A stretch of DNA of 64,000 nucleotides from Shewanella livingstonensis (lineage in GTDB: Bacteria; Pseudomonadota; Gammaproteobacteria; Enterobacterales; Shewanellaceae): assembly GCF_003855395.1 (NCBI RefSeq), contig NZ_CP034015.1, positions 4,722,001-4,786,000 on the forward strand. The letters are read 5' to 3'. The translations under genes and the position numbers were made by a program. Every line of letters begins with the position of its first letter. The first letter of the stretch is position 1. The notes below the pieces were generated by a model. It saw nothing but the letters and a program-made list of their open reading frames with translations, had not been told where the DNA came from and did no database searches. Shown piece after piece: positions 63,285 through 64,000 of the stretch.

Positions 63285-63935
63285 TTATGCTATATCTAAT
63301 GCTGCCGGTACGTGAAAGAACACCACATCACTGTCGATGACCTCCAGCAGCCAACCTTGTTGCTGCGCTATCCATTGAAAGGTTTCTAACGCGTAGAAAT
63401 TGATATGAGTGGGATCAATTTTATAAGACCAGTTTGTAAATGCAGCTGCGCTAGGTACTCTTTTTGTCATTACGGCTAATATCCCCCCAAGCATCAATAA
63501 CTGGCTTAATTGCTCAATTAACGCCTGCGCATCGGCAATGTGTTCAATCACTTCGGTTAAACAGACAAAATCGTACAGCTGGTGTAGTACTTGTGTGTCT
63601 GGATGATAAAACAAATCATAATTAGCCACACTAATTCCATGCTTTGCTGCCATTTGGCTTAACACAGCACCTTCGCCGCAACCAAAATCTAATCCCATTG
63701 CACCGGGAGCGAGCTGAGCTAATAAAGGAGTTAATGTGCGCGATAAAAAAAGTTGATAGCCCGCATTAGCGAAGTCGTTGTGGTGACAATCGTAATGAGC
63801 TTTTTCAGCCGCTTCATCCCAATAAAATGTCTTTGGAACCGACACCATTAAACATTGCGGGCAACGAACGTAGGGGCGTTTGTTATCTTGATGAAAAGCA
63901 GCGGTGTCATGGTGACATAAAGGACAAGGTGACAA
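63285..63935 (-). CDS. Class I SAM-dependent methyltransferase with N-terminal zinc ribbon
   Basis: A 216-aa protein. A C4 zinc ribbon opens it (CPLC and CPQC, residues 3-6 and 25-28 or so), then a Rossmann-type SAM domain with GLDFGCGEGAVL and LTEVIEHIADAQALI, resembling the methyltransferase-type 12/UbiE group. The start is TTG 63935: GGAG lies 7 bases before it and no in-frame ATG exists earlier. Substrate unknown. It is not close to the aryl polyene cluster and should not be taken as its missing methyltransferase. Confidence 0.82.
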   Translation of the reverse strand: MSPCPLCHHDTAAFHQDNKRPYVRCPQCLMVSVPKTFYWDEAAEKAHYDCHHNDFANAGYQLFLSRTLTPLLAQLAPGAMGLDFGCGEGAVLSQMAAKHGISVANYDLFYHPDTQVLHQLYDFVCLTEVIEHIADAQALIEQLSQLLMLGGILAVMTKRVPSAAAFTNWSYKIDPTHINFYALETFQWIAQQQGWLLEVIDSDVVFFHVPAALDIA

Positions 63936-64000
63936 AGGGATGCTCCAAAATAAGCCAAATAAACATAACTAACAACACTTACACTATTCAGATTCAAGGG

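Noticed and set aside
63285..63935. Methyltransferase considered as the missing aryl polyene ApeB
   Set aside because: It is 33 kb away, on the other strand, and has a zinc-ribbon/UbiE-like layout; no contextual link to the pigment operon.

Overview
The window looks like a chromosomal stretch of a marine gammaproteobacterium, most likely Shewanella. This rests on the moderately AT-rich composition, the housekeeping set (purC, recG, glnA, typA, ppnP, glnL/glnG, trmL), the family types and a Shewanella-like repeat block. No tool was run, so the genus is an inference. I saw no tRNA, rRNA, CRISPR array, prophage or intact insertion sequence.

Layout. 1-7.2 kb: the end of purC, a Fur-boxed siderophore receptor with a PepSY membrane protein, an acyl-CoA synthetase and a Na+/Ca2+ exchanger, most separated by strong hairpin terminators. 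7.3-13.2 kb: a TPR protein, a DesK/DesR-type two-component pair, recG and a DUF3014 protein. 13.4-30.4 kb: an 18-gene, same-strand, mostly overlapping operon for an aryl polyene (APE) pigment/lipid. 30.5-37.4 kb, minus strand: a chemoreceptor, an SCO1 protein, a nested inverted-repeat block, azoR, a thioesterase, dtd, a proline-iminopeptidase-like hydrolase and yihY. 37.4-41.4 kb: small membrane and lipoproteins, an Lrp/AsnC regulator, an orphan pilin and glnA. 41.4-47.6 kb: nitrogen-control DNA (NtrC-type sites, a sigma-54 promoter candidate), typA, ppnP, a DUF4124 protein and glnL-glnG. 47.8-50.3 kb: a diguanylate cyclase and fieF. 50.5-57.1 kb: an envelope-stress group: a Spy/CpxP-like chaperone behind a perfect CpxR box, a thioredoxin/DsbD-like fusion, cpxR-cpxA, a YqaE/Pmp3 peptide and a BON-MscS channel. 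57.3-64 kb: trmL, a DUF2956 protein, a lipoprotein/active M16 peptidase pair, an M20 amidohydrolase and a zinc-ribbon methyltransferase.

How the parts work together. The APE operon holds a complete type II fatty-acid-like assembly line: two ACPs, ketosynthases with a chain-length factor, a ketoreductase, two dehydratases, an aryl-acid ligase, a thioesterase, two lipid acyltransferases (one fused to a glycosyltransferase), and a LolA/MMPL-type export set. It also carries two genes that make it the most interesting locus here. One is an MIO aromatic ammonia-lyase that probably makes the aryl starter. The other is an FAD enzyme carrying both signature motifs of flavin-dependent halogenases, so the product may be a halogenated aryl polyene.
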